Below, piece by piece: positions 1 to 9,913 of a DNA stretch of 50,052 nucleotides. The stretch is from Chloroflexaceae bacterium (lineage in GTDB: Bacteria; Chloroflexota; Chloroflexia; Chloroflexales; Chloroflexaceae): contig JAAUSQ010000005.1 in the NCBI GenBank assembly GCA_012033195.1, forward strand, positions 1 through 50,052, read 5' to 3'. The notes below the pieces were generated by a model, which searched no databases, was not told the DNA's origin, and saw only the letters and a list, made by a program, of their open reading frames with translations. A program made the position numbers and the translations under genes. Numbering within the stretch: position 1 is the first letter of the stretch; each line of letters starts with the position of its first letter.

Positions 1-3
1 ACA

Positions 4-561
4 TTACGTTGTGAGTAGCGCGTATATTTTCACGCTACTTTCGCTGACGGAAGAGATATTCGATGCCTGCTGCGCTGCCGGGCCATCACCGCCGTGCCAG
101 CGCACGGGCTTGCTTATCATATTAAAGATGACTTTCGCCAGTTGTGACGAGGGTGGACCCAGCCCCAATAATGCGGCATATGCCTGAGTTTTGCGCAGCA
201 CATCAACCCATCCGATTGTTCCAGGGAGGTAACCGAACTTGTAAAAGGCCAGGGCGCGGCGACCTGTTCATCCAGGAGTTCGCCCCATTGCGCTTTTGGC
301 AACAGGCCGATACCACCGTGTAATGAACTGGCGCACCCGCGTGCGTGCCTCCTGATAGGCATCGGCTGGGGAAAGATCGGCGTGGTGTGTGAATGCGCCT
401 ACGAGTCGGTCTTGGCCCTTTCGGGCTGCGCGGAAACGGTCTGCGTTTGCGGTCGTCGCGGGCGACGGCGGGCCAGCACAACCCGTTGTCTCTTCCGATG
501 ATCCAATCTTGCGCTGTACGATTGCCCCAAATCCTCCTCTGCAACCTCCGGCACGCGCCAC
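4..561 (-). pseudogene. Unidentified ORF fragments, probably one coding region broken by frameshifts
   Basis: Protein-like stretches in successive minus frames: ...VGAFTHHADLSPADAYQEARTRVRQFITRW / GGIGLLPKAQWGELLDEQVAAPWPF / YKFGYLPGTIGWVDVLRKTQAYAALLGLGPPSSQLAKVIFN...; a T4->T5 repair near 243-248 joins the last two. Confidence 0.35.
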
Positions 562-1675
562 AGGCGGACGGTACCATCTTCCCCGCCCGATACCAGCAGC
601 GTGCCATCCTCACTAAGTGCAAGCGCATTTACCCGCCCACGATGCCCACGCATTTTTTCCATCTCGTTCAGGGTTCCGATAGCGTGAATATAAATCGTCG
701 GATCGGGTCCACCCATAAACGGTATTCCATCACTGAGGCTCTCGGTAAATCCCCGACCGCCCCGCACAACGAAGCGGCCTTGCGGGTCGAGCACCACACT
801 GGTCGCATTCGCTGCCGCCATCCGTCCGAAGGATACGCCCCGCTGGGTGCGCCATTCCCAGGACCCGACCGCCAGATTTGCATCGACATACACCAATCGG
901 TGGGTCGGCGGGTCAACCGCTACTGCCCTGATCGGGCGCGAGTGCTGCGTATGCTCATACGCCACAGTGTTGGGCTGCGGCTCAAACGTCCACTGCCCAA
1001 GCGTCCCGTCCTGGCACCAAAGACCAGTGTTGCCTCATCCGGCGTGAAGACCAGATCCCCTATCTCAGGGGACAAGAGATTCCCGGACGGCTGCGGGGGC
1101 ATCGCAAAGTGGAAGCGTACCTGTCCCGTTGCAACCTCCACGATCTGAATCTCCCCACGTGAACTGCCGATTGCCAGCAGCCGTCCATCCTGCTGATAGG
1201 CAAGGCTGGCAACGGCGGCACCCTGCCAGGTAAACAAATTTGCCAGTGTCTGTCCACAGGATGGCTGGCGTGGCGTGGCGTGGCGCAGGCGGAGCAGCGG
1301 AGATGACAGGTGGCGCTGCTGCGCAATATCCCAAAGATCAAGCGACCCATCACTAAAGCCCACCGCGAGTTGGGTACCCTGAACAGTAAAGGCAAGGGCC
1401 GTGATTCGACAGGGTGAACGAACCGACTGTTCAAGCACGTGCTGCCCGTCTAGCGACCAGAGATGCCATCGGGAGAACTGATTGTCGCGTGGGACGTCCG
1501 CAGCCACAATGAGGGCGGCAGTTTCGCTTACGGCGACGAGCCTGACGGGGCCATCCATCGACCAGGTGTGCAACGGGGCGGCATGGTTGGGTTGGATCGC
1601 CAGCCACCATCCAACAATCAGGAGTATGCACCCCGCGCTGACGATACAGCCGCCGAGAACAACTCGATGTTTCAT
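399..1675 (-). CDS. WD40 repeat protein with N-terminal TM segment (frameshifted into ORFs 920..1705 and 399..965)
   Basis: WD40 signatures (DGSLDLWDI; GHRGRVNALALSEDGTLLVSGGEDGTVRLW); adding one base near 1010-1020 gives ...LVFGAQDGTLGQWTFEPQPNTVAYEHT... continuous across both ORFs. Confidence 0.75.
1266..1285. repeat. (TGGCG)4 pentanucleotide tandem repeat inside WD40 CDS
   Basis: Direct reading: tggcgtggcgtggcgtggcg. Confidence 0.9.
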
Positions 1676-1733
1676 AGCTCTCCAATCGGACAAAATACGA
1701 TACACTACTCTCAGTTATCTATGTCCTCTGTGC

Positions 1734-2256
1734 TTATCGATTATCAGAAAACGTGTTCATAATTGCACTGCCAATACTATTCCAGACAGGACTAGGGTTT
1801 TTCTCACCATACTTCGCATACGTTGCGTGTTGCTTCGTAATACCTGCGGGTTCAACAAGTCTAAAAAGTGCCATTGGTTGACGTACAACTGAAAAGTGAC
1901 TTGTATCCGCCATATCATAGTTAGTTGCACCGTGTACACGAATTTCGCCAGTGTTGGGGAGTTCTATAGGTGTAGGCCACTCGTTAGCAGGATTTCTTTA
2001 TAAACTCGTTGTACTTCTTCTATAATACGTTCACTAGAACTTGAGGAACCTCTAGGATTAGCTTCTAGGCCAATCCACCTTCTCCCAGTTTCGCCCTCTC
2101 CTCGATAATAGGTTTCGTATTGTTCAGCTAACTGATAGATTGGTATCTCTTCACCCTCTGGACTATCTGGATCAGTATAACCGTATCCACCTGTAACAAA
2201 AATCGCCAACGCCCCACTCGGGTCCGTCCACCGCACCGGATTGCTAGAGTGGCCTA
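1734..2256 (-). pseudogene. Orphan Rhs C-terminal tip: Rhs junction motif NPVRWTDPSG followed by unrecognised domain, with one-base frameshift
   Basis: LGHSSNPVRWTDPSGA matches the Rhs core-end motif; ORF 1964..2236 continues in another frame as RNPANEWPTPIELPNTGEIRVHGATNYDMADTSHFSVVRQPMALFRLVEPAGITKQHATYAKYGEKNPSPVWNSIGSAIMNTFSDNR*. Confidence 0.65.
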
Positions 2257-2280
2257 GCGGGGAGGAACGCCCTCCCCGCT
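2256..2280 (-). terminator. Perfect 9-bp hairpin downstream of gyrB (no T-tract)
   Basis: AGCGGGGAG-gaacgcc-CTCCCCGCT. Confidence 0.45.
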
Positions 2281-2313
2281 TTCAAACTTTCTGAAATCCT
2301 ACAAATCTTACAC

Positions 2314-4245
2314 CTAAATATCCAGGTTCTTCACCTGAGAGGCGTGTACCTGTATGAATTTCTTACGGGGTGCAACGTGGTCACCCATCAACATGGTGAA
2401 GGTTTCATCGGCACGCTGTGCGTCTTCCAGCGTCACCTGGAGAATGACCCGGTTGCCGGGATTCATCGTGGTTTCCCAGAGTTGGTCGGGGTTCATCTCA
2501 CCCAGCCCTTTGTAGCGCTGAATATCAACTTTTGTATTGGCAGGCAACCGCCCCAGGTAAGTATCGCGCTCGTTGTCGGAATAGACATAAACCTGCTGCT
2601 TGCCGTGCTTGATACGATAGAGCGGTGGCTGTGCAATATACAGGTGCCCGTTGGCAATAAGCGGGCGCATATGCCGGAAGAAGAACGTCAGCAGCAATGT
2701 GCGAATGTGTGAGCCATCGACATCAGCGTCAGTCATCAGCAGGATGCGGTGATAGCGCAGCCTTTCTAGGCTGAACTGTTCGCCAATCGCCGCCCCAATC
2801 GCTGTGATGAGTGCCTTCACTTCGGCGTTCGAAAGCATCTTATCCAGACGGCTCTTCTCCACATTCAAGATTTTGCCACGCAGCGGCAGAATAGCCTGGA
2901 AGCGACGGTCGCGGCCCTGCTTGGCGCTACCACCTGCGCTATCGCCCTCAACAATATAAAGTTCGCAGCGCTCCGGGTTGGTGTCCGAACAGTCCGCGAG
3001 CTTGCCAGGGAGCGAGAAGCCTTCCATGGCACTCTTGCGAGCCGTCTCGCGCACCTTCTGCACGGCAAGCCGGGTACGTGCCGCCTGGATCGATTTTTCG
3101 ATGATGCGCCGCGCCTCGCCGGGGTTTTCGTCCAGCCACGCCATAAATGCATCCCCCATCACGGTGGCAACGGCGGTAGCGGCTTCAGGACTGACAAGCT
3201 TCTCTTTGGTCTGCGAACTGAACTGCGGATCTTCGATCTTCACACTGATCAGGCCCGTCAGACCCTCGCGCACGTCGTCGCCGCTCAGGTTGGCCTCGTT
3301 GTCTTTCAGCAAATTTTTGTTGCGAGCATAGGTATTGATCACACGGGTGAGCGCCGTGCGGAAGCCTGTCATATGTGCGCCGCCATCAATATTGTTGATA
3401 TTGTTGGCAAACGTATAAATCGAGTCGCTGTCGTAAGTATCGGTATATTGCAGCGCAATTTCAACCAGTACGCCCTCAACAGTACGCTCGACATAAAACG
3501 GCTGACGGTGCAGGACATTCTTATCTTTGTTGAGGTGGCGCACATATGAAATAATGCCACCTTCAAAGTAAAAGTTGACCTCGCGTTCTTCGCGTTCATC
3601 AACAAAATGGAAGCGCAGACTCTTCGTGAGGTAGGCCATCTCGCGGAAGCGCTGCGCCAGCGTGCGAAAGTTGTAGTTCAGCCCTTCTTTAAAGATGGTC
3701 ACATCGGGCAGAAAGGTGATCGACGTGCCGCTGCCTTCGGCGGGGCCAACTGCCCGCACCGGGGCAAGGGGCGTTCCCGCCTGATACTCCTGCACCCACA
3801 ACTGATCGTGCCGCCGCACCTCGGCCCGCATCCATTCCGAAAGGGCATTGACTACCGACAGACCCACGCCGTGTAGACCGGACGATACCTTGTAGCCGCC
3901 CTGCCCAAACTTGCCGCCGCCATGCAGCTTGGTTGCGGCAATCTCCAGGCCCGAAATGCCCTCTTTCGGGTGGATGTCCACCGGAATACCGCGCCCGTTA
4001 TCGGTGATAGTTACCGAGTTATCGGTATGAATAACAATCTCAATGGCAGTTGCATAGCCTGCGAGTGCCTCATCAACTGAATTATCAACAACTTCGCGGA
4101 TCATATTGTGCAGGCCGCCAGTGTCGGTGGGGCCAATATACATACCCGGACGCTTGCGCACAGCTTCCATACCTTCGAGCACCGTCATCTGGCTCGCCAT
4201 ATATTCGCCGCCCGCGTTGGATGTGCGTCGCTCTTCAGCAGTCAT
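2314..4245 (-). CDS. gyrB: DNA gyrase subunit B
   Basis: VLEGMEAVRKRPGMYIG, EVVDNSVDEALAG, YIVEGDSAGGSAKQGRDRRFQAILPLRGKILNVEK, MTDADVDGSHIRTLLLTFFFR. Confidence 0.97.
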   Translation of the reverse strand: MTAEERRTSNAGGEYMASQMTVLEGMEAVRKRPGMYIGPTDTGGLHNMIREVVDNSVDEALAGYATAIEIVIHTDNSVTITDNGRGIPVDIHPKEGISGLEIAATKLHGGGKFGQGGYKVSSGLHGVGLSVVNALSEWMRAEVRRHDQLWVQEYQAGTPLAPVRAVGPAEGSGTSITFLPDVTIFKEGLNYNFRTLAQRFREMAYLTKSLRFHFVDEREEREVNFYFEGGIISYVRHLNKDKNVLHRQPFYVERTVEGVLVEIALQYTDTYDSDSIYTFANNINNIDGGAHMTGFRTALTRVINTYARNKNLLKDNEANLSGDDVREGLTGLISVKIEDPQFSSQTKEKLVSPEAATAVATVMGDAFMAWLDENPGEARRIIEKSIQAARTRLAVQKVRETARKSAMEGFSLPGKLADCSDTNPERCELYIVEGDSAGGSAKQGRDRRFQAILPLRGKILNVEKSRLDKMLSNAEVKALITAIGAAIGEQFSLERLRYHRILLMTDADVDGSHIRTLLLTFFFRHMRPLIANGHLYIAQPPLYRIKHGKQQVYVYSDNERDTYLGRLPANTKVDIQRYKGLGEMNPDQLWETTMNPGNRVILQVTLEDAQRADETFTMLMGDHVAPRKKFIQVHASQVKNLDI

Positions 4246-4252
4246 AGATCGA

Positions 4253-5214
4253 TTACCTTCTTTTTGTTTTGGTTGATTGTGTTATTTCTTTCCAGCGTTG
4301 CTGATAAAAAACCATCCGGGCCGCTACCAGTCCGCTGCTGATATAGGCACTGCCCAGCACTGCCACCAGTACGCCCCAGAAGCCCTGAATAAGATCGGCC
4401 CATAAAAAACTTAATCCGGTAGTGATCAGAATGGTCAGCATCAGCAAACCCATTGCCGACCAGAAATTGCGCTGCACCAACCGGATACTGTAGAGAATAG
4501 CCTGCAGCGTGTTGACCTCACTGATGAGTACCGCTTCAACGGCAAAGCCGGTATACACCATAATCCAGAACCCGATAAGAAAGCCAAACACCAGCACATA
4601 GGCGGTCAGGGCGGGCAACGCCTGCGAAACAAGTGCCAGCAGCATTGCAAAGGGTAACCCGATACCCAGCAGAAAGCCGAACAGGATAATTAGATACCCG
4701 GCGATGCCTTGCAGAGCGTGCCACAGATAGCGCGGGTAGGCGGTGTGTCCAAAGCGCCCCGTGACACTGCGTGCCAGCAGGTGAAAAAGATGCTGCTCAG
4801 GATCAGGGCGACAACGTTAATCAGGGCCACACTGAACACAATGCTGAGCGGATCGTTCAGGGTGAGTACGGCCTGCCCTGCGGGGAGCATCCGCAGCGTA
4901 TCTGGCCCCAGCAACGGTACCAAGTTGAACCAGGCCAGAAACTGACGCATATCGGCATTGATAATCGTAATCACGAGAGCTTCGCGCTGTTGTGGCGAAC
5001 GGGTCACGAAATCGGCGAGAAAGGCAATTTCGTTGCGAATTGCGCCCATTATTGGAGCAAACGACAACCGGGCACCAAACCAGAGATACAGATCAAGGAT
5101 GATAGGAAAGAGTAACACCCAACCGCGTCGGTTAACGGCGGTATACCCGGCACTCAGGATGTCTATCAAGCTTGCTCTTTTAGGCTCTACAGTGGTCAAA
5201 ATGGTCTCCTTCAC
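4253..5214 (-). CDS. Multi-pass membrane protein (frameshifted, ORFs 4690..5274 and 4253..4645)
   Basis: Adding one A to the A5 run at 4784-4788 (+ strand) restores SSIFFHLLARSVTGRFGHTAYPRYLWHALQGIAGYLIILFGFLLGIGLPFAMLLAL... Confidence 0.65.
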
Positions 5215-5764
5215 ACCCCTCTCATGATACCACATGCAGGGCAAAAATACAACAAAATACGAACATATATTCAAAAATAATCAGGTGCAATCCACCATGG
5301 TTGTATATCAATAGGCTTGGATATAGAGCAAGCCCGCCTGCAGCGTTGCGTACATTATGCCAGACATGTTATGCATTGAAACAAGCTGATTCTATCATTA
5401 TCTGTCAGGCTATTGATGCACGCAAGCACGAGTCTGCTGAAATACAAACTTTACTGTTGTGAAAATAATACCGTATAGCTATAATTTTTGTGGTATATAT
5501 TCTACACGCCTATGGTGCTGAAACTTTTAGCAGAGTATGCTATAATCGAGACGAACATCAGCCGATGATCGAGTGGATATACAACGGAGTGCAGTTTGGC
5601 CGGAGAGCAGCAGGTGCATGCGTCATACAGCAAGCAATGCTCTGCTCATTTTTATTGTGCGACTGCTACGTTACGCACGTGAGTGGAATACCTCAGCTAC
5701 GGCATGTCGCTGACGTGCGATGGTAAGCAACGATGGAATATGCGGTATGTGAGGAGGTACAGGA

Positions 5765-6967
5765 ATGACTACCTGGAGCGAACAGGCTGAAACGATGATG
5801 CGGGTCTGGACGGATGCACAGCGGCAATTTATGGGCAACTGGTATGCAACGATGCAATCTGGCGCGATGCCGATGATGGCTAATCCTTTCGCTGGTATGT
5901 ACCCCGACGCGTTGGACCAGTGGCGCAAACTGGCGAACCAGAATATGGATATGTGGTTTTCGCAAACCGGGCCACTGTCGCAGGATATGTCCAGGCAGCT
6001 TTTTGCCAGTCAAGCTATGATGATGCGCCTGATGGAGATGACTACCCAGGCCTGGCGTATAATGGCACCGCGCCTGGATGCAGGCGAAAGCTGGCCCCAG
6101 GTGTTGTCGAATTATATGGAGCAGATGCGTGAACAGATGATGACCCCCGCCCGGATAGCGCAGACGTTCCAGAGCACCAACGAGCTGTGGGGACTTTACT
6201 TCGAACAGATTCAACTATTGACCCGTCCGTATGTTGACGCGCTCCGCCGTACCCCTGGCTCACTCAACGACATGATGACCGGCGGCGAACACAGTGCATT
6301 AACCGATCTGTACTGGACGGCCTATCAGGAAACGTTCGGTCGCCTCGTCAATACGCCGGGTGTGGGCCTGACCCGCGAATTGCAGCAGAAGTTGCTGGAA
6401 GGCTTCGGTGCCTGGACGGAGTATCGCCGCGCTGTGGTGGAATACCAGATTGCCCTGTCGGGTGCCTGGGAAAAGATCTACGAGCAGGTGTTGCAGGAGA
6501 TGATGAAACGGGCCGAGAATGGCACGCCGATTGAAACCATTGGCGACCTGATCCGGCTGTGGACGAGTGCGGCTGATAGGGGGCTTGAGCAGGTGTTCCG
6601 CGCACAGGACTATGTTGATGCCCAGAACAATATGGTCAATGCCTCGATGCGCTATCGCATTCACGAGCAGCAAATTGTTGAGACCTTTATGCAGGGGTCG
6701 TACGTGCCGACCCGTTCGGAAGTTGACGAAGCCCACCGCAACATTTACCAGTTGCGCCGCGAAGTACGTGCCCTGAAGAAGACCATTCGCCAGTTGACGG
6801 GCAATGCGGTTACCAGCGATAACGTTGCTGAAGAAGCGGCACCTGCGCCGAGCGGGGGTGGTCGGCGTCGCCGCGCAAGCCGTGCCAGCAACGGGCAGGT
6901 CAACGCCGAACAGGGCGAAGGTGAGGCATCCGGACAGGCCGAATCGGAAGCTGCTCCAGCCGAATAA
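5765..6967 (+). CDS. phaE: Class III poly(R)-hydroxyalkanoate synthase subunit PhaE
   Basis: Met/Trp-rich helical protein directly upstream of phaC; C-terminal motif SYVPTRSEVDEAHRNIYQLRREVRALKK typical of PhaE/PhaR. Confidence 0.85.
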   Translation: MTTWSEQAETMMRVWTDAQRQFMGNWYATMQSGAMPMMANPFAGMYPDALDQWRKLANQNMDMWFSQTGPLSQDMSRQLFASQAMMMRLMEMTTQAWRIMAPRLDAGESWPQVLSNYMEQMREQMMTPARIAQTFQSTNELWGLYFEQIQLLTRPYVDALRRTPGSLNDMMTGGEHSALTDLYWTAYQETFGRLVNTPGVGLTRELQQKLLEGFGAWTEYRRAVVEYQIALSGAWEKIYEQVLQEMMKRAENGTPIETIGDLIRLWTSAADRGLEQVFRAQDYVDAQNNMVNASMRYRIHEQQIVETFMQGSYVPTRSEVDEAHRNIYQLRREVRALKKTIRQLTGNAVTSDNVAEEAAPAPSGGGRRRRASRASNGQVNAEQGEGEASGQAESEAAPAE

Positions 6968-7040
6968 TAATGATCAATTGCCTACCTTGGTAGAGATAGA
7001 GCTACAATGACGTATTATCTTAGAGGAGGAGTATAACACG

Positions 7041-8144
7041 ATGCAAGCATTCCCCATCCAGATCAAGCCCGATGAGGCAGCGAAGGAACTGGCGGAAATG
7101 AACAAAAAGGTGGTGCGCGGCCTGCAAACGCTGAGCAGCCTCACCAATGACGATGTACAGGTTGGCACCGCACCCAAGACTGCTGTCTTCCAGCTAGACA
7201 AGATGGTGCTGTATCGCCACACGCCGGTGGTCGATGAAAAAGATCTGTTCCCCATTCCGGTGCTGATCAGCTATGCACTGGTCAACCGCCCTTCGGTTGC
7301 CGACCTGCAAGAAAACCGTTCGCTGATCCGTAACCTGCTCAAACTGGGTATCGATGTCTACCTGATTGACTGGGGCTACCCGACCCGCGCCGACCGCTGG
7401 TTGACGATGGGTGACTACGTCAACAGCTACATCGATGGCTGTGTTGATTACATGTGCGACGCGCACGGCCTGGATCAGATTAATCTGCTGGGTATCTGTC
7501 AGGGTGGCACGATGAGCCTGTGCTACACGTCGCTGCACCCGGAGAAGATCAAGAATCTGATTGTAATGGTTACGCCGGTTGACTTCCACGCCCGCACCAA
7601 CGAAGAGGTTGTGCCGCCCATGCTCAATACCTGGGGCGCTGGCCTGGACGCGGACCTGATGATCGATGCGATGGGCAACGTTCCCGGCGACGTGATGAAC
7701 TTCGGCTTTCTGATGTTGCAGCCCTTCAACCTGAATATTCAGAAGTATACCGATATGGTTGATATTATGGAAGATCAGGATAAGCTGCTTAACTTCCTGC
7801 GTATGGAAGAGTGGATCTTCGATAGCCCTGATCAGGCGGGCGAGATGTTCCGCCAGTTTATCAAGGACTTCTTCCAGCAGAACAAGCTGATCAAGGGCGA
7901 AGTGGAGCTTGATGGACAGCGCGTCAATTTGCAAAACATCAAGCAGCCGGTCCTGAACATCTATGCCGAAAAGGACCACCTAGTGCCGCCGCCCTGCTCG
8001 CAGGCGCTGCGCCACTATGTAGGCGCTGAGGACTACACCGAGAAGGAATTCCCGGTGGGGCACATCGGTATGTATGTCAGCGGCAAGGCCCAGCGCGACC
8101 TGGCCCCGACTATCGCCGATTGGATCCGCGCACACGCAGAATAA
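7041..8144 (+). CDS. phaC: Class III poly(R)-hydroxyalkanoate synthase subunit PhaC
   Basis: GICQGG lipase-like box with Cys, IDWGYPTRADRWLT, C-terminal H in FPVGHIGMYVSGKAQ. Confidence 0.93.
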   Translation: MQAFPIQIKPDEAAKELAEMNKKVVRGLQTLSSLTNDDVQVGTAPKTAVFQLDKMVLYRHTPVVDEKDLFPIPVLISYALVNRPSVADLQENRSLIRNLLKLGIDVYLIDWGYPTRADRWLTMGDYVNSYIDGCVDYMCDAHGLDQINLLGICQGGTMSLCYTSLHPEKIKNLIVMVTPVDFHARTNEEVVPPMLNTWGAGLDADLMIDAMGNVPGDVMNFGFLMLQPFNLNIQKYTDMVDIMEDQDKLLNFLRMEEWIFDSPDQAGEMFRQFIKDFFQQNKLIKGEVELDGQRVNLQNIKQPVLNIYAEKDHLVPPPCSQALRHYVGAEDYTEKEFPVGHIGMYVSGKAQRDLAPTIADWIRAHAE

Positions 8145-8229
8145 GAGTAGCACGAACATGAGCAATCCGGGGCAGGAGCGTGCGTTCCACGTGCGCCCTG
8201 TCCTTTTATATCTTTACTAAGAGGAATCA

Positions 8230-8763
8230 ATGATGATGACACCAAATACTGTTCTGGAAACCTGGATTCGGCTGTTGTCGGAAGTATCGCGGGGTAGCAC
8301 TGATGCAGTAGATACGATGAAGCTCCTTACATCGACCCCGACCTCGCCCGATGATATGCTGCGCCTGATGCGGCGCTTTATGCCCACCGGCACATCCATG
8401 GTGCCCGGTGAAGCGCTCACCAATTGGATGGAAGAATACTGGCGCATGATGGGCGTGGTGCCGCGCCATCGCTACCTCGAACTCCTCGAACGCAACGAAG
8501 ACCTGCGCCGTCGCCTGGACGTTGCCGAGAAGAAGATCCAGCAGATTCGCCAGATGAAAGAGACAACCGAGCAGACCACCGAAGAAGCCCAGCGCGTGGT
8601 GGGCATGTGGACAACCCTCATGGCGGAAACCATTCGCAGCCAGACCGAATGGCTAAACTCTTTACAAGGGCGCATAACCAGTGAGGATCGTACGGCTGCT
8701 GATGGTGATCGCCAGATTGTGGAGATTGAGACCGAACAGCAAAATCCCGAAACGCAGGCATAA
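8230..8763 (+). CDS. Small PhaE-like/phasin-like protein in pha operon
   Basis: Position after phaC; VVPRHRYLELLERNEDLRRRLDVAEKKIQQ resembles the C-terminal PhaE motif. Confidence 0.55.
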   Translation: MMMTPNTVLETWIRLLSEVSRGSTDAVDTMKLLTSTPTSPDDMLRLMRRFMPTGTSMVPGEALTNWMEEYWRMMGVVPRHRYLELLERNEDLRRRLDVAEKKIQQIRQMKETTEQTTEEAQRVVGMWTTLMAETIRSQTEWLNSLQGRITSEDRTAADGDRQIVEIETEQQNPETQA

Positions 8764-8771
8764 GCCTGTTA

Positions 8772-9766
8772 CTATAACAGGCCGGTTGTTTCGTCCAGGC
8801 CAAACATCAGGTTCATATTCTGGAGCGCCTGCCCGGAAGCACCTTTGATCAGGTTATCTTCAACCGAAATAAGGATATACTCACCACGCTCGATAGCAAC
8901 GGCTTGCAGGCCGATGACACAATGATTGGTGTGAACAGCGTGGCGCAGTTCGGGCAGGCGGCCCTCTGGCAACACATGCACAAATGGCTCGTTGGCATAC
9001 ATCTCGAACGCCGCGTACATGGCGGCGGGTAGTGTGCCCGGTGTCACCTGTACATACATCGTTGACAGAATGCCCCGAAACACAGGCAGCATATGCGGCG
9101 AGAAGATTATCCGCAAGCCGGTTTCCTGTTCCATCTCGGCAATATGGCGATGGTCGCGCCCAATGCTGTAGGCGCTGAAGTTCTCGTGCCGTTCGCCAAA
9201 ATGCGTTTTTAGCGCAACACCACGCCCCGCGCCGGAGATGCCCGACTTGCTATCTACAATTACCGTATCGTTATCGAGCAACCCGGCCCGCACCAGCGGC
9301 ACCAGTGCCAGAATAACGCTGGTCGGGTAGCAGCCAGGGTTTGCCACCAATCGCGCCGTGCGGATCTGCTCGCGGTGCAGTTCGGGCAGGCCATACACCG
9401 CCTCACGCAGCAGGTCGCGGTAGGGGTGCTCCTGATTGTACCAGCGCAGATAATCTTCCGGATTGTGCAGCCGGAAGTCGGCGCTCAGGTCGATCACCCG
9501 TGCGCCCGCTTCCAGCGCACGGCAGGCAGTGGCGGCGGCGGCTCCATGGGGCAGACATAAGAAGGCCACATCAACCGTTGCAGGGTCGGCCTCTTCGTCG
9601 GCAATCAGCGGCAGGTCAATCAAGGTGGGGTAGTGCTCGGCGAGTGGCTGTCCGGCTGCCGAGCGTGCAGTTGCAAAGATAATTTCTGTATGCGGGTGGC
9701 GGTGCAGCAGTTGCACCAGTTCTACACCTGCATAACCGGTTGCCCCAAAACACCAGCCTTAATCAT
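8772..9766 (-). CDS. argC: N-acetyl-gamma-glutamyl-phosphate reductase (5' frameshift)
   Basis: LVANPGCYPTSVILAL, SKSGISGAGRG, SPHMLPVFRGILST; adding one base to the A4 run 9747-9750 restores MIKAGVFGATGYAGVELVQLLHRHPH. Confidence 0.93.
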
Positions 9767-9913
9767 CTGCCTTGCTCCTTATGCGTATGCCTGTCGTTTG
9801 TCGGTCATTGTACCATATCGGCCATTGTGTGCCTGCGCTTGTCGCGGCGGGCAGGCTATGGTAGCATAGCAGCGCGTTCTTTGCGCGATTGTTACACAAG
9901 GAGCATTGCTACA

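Noticed and set aside
393-1148. + strand 251-aa ORF
   Set aside because: Antisense to the WD40 coding region; no family-like features.
2256-2280. Hairpin as transposon end (IS/MITE)
   Set aside because: No matching terminal repeat or transposase nearby; simpler as gyrB 3' hairpin.
7194-7979. - strand 261-aa ORF
   Set aside because: Mirror of phaC; composition (His/Gln/Val rich) typical of antisense of GC-rich CDS.
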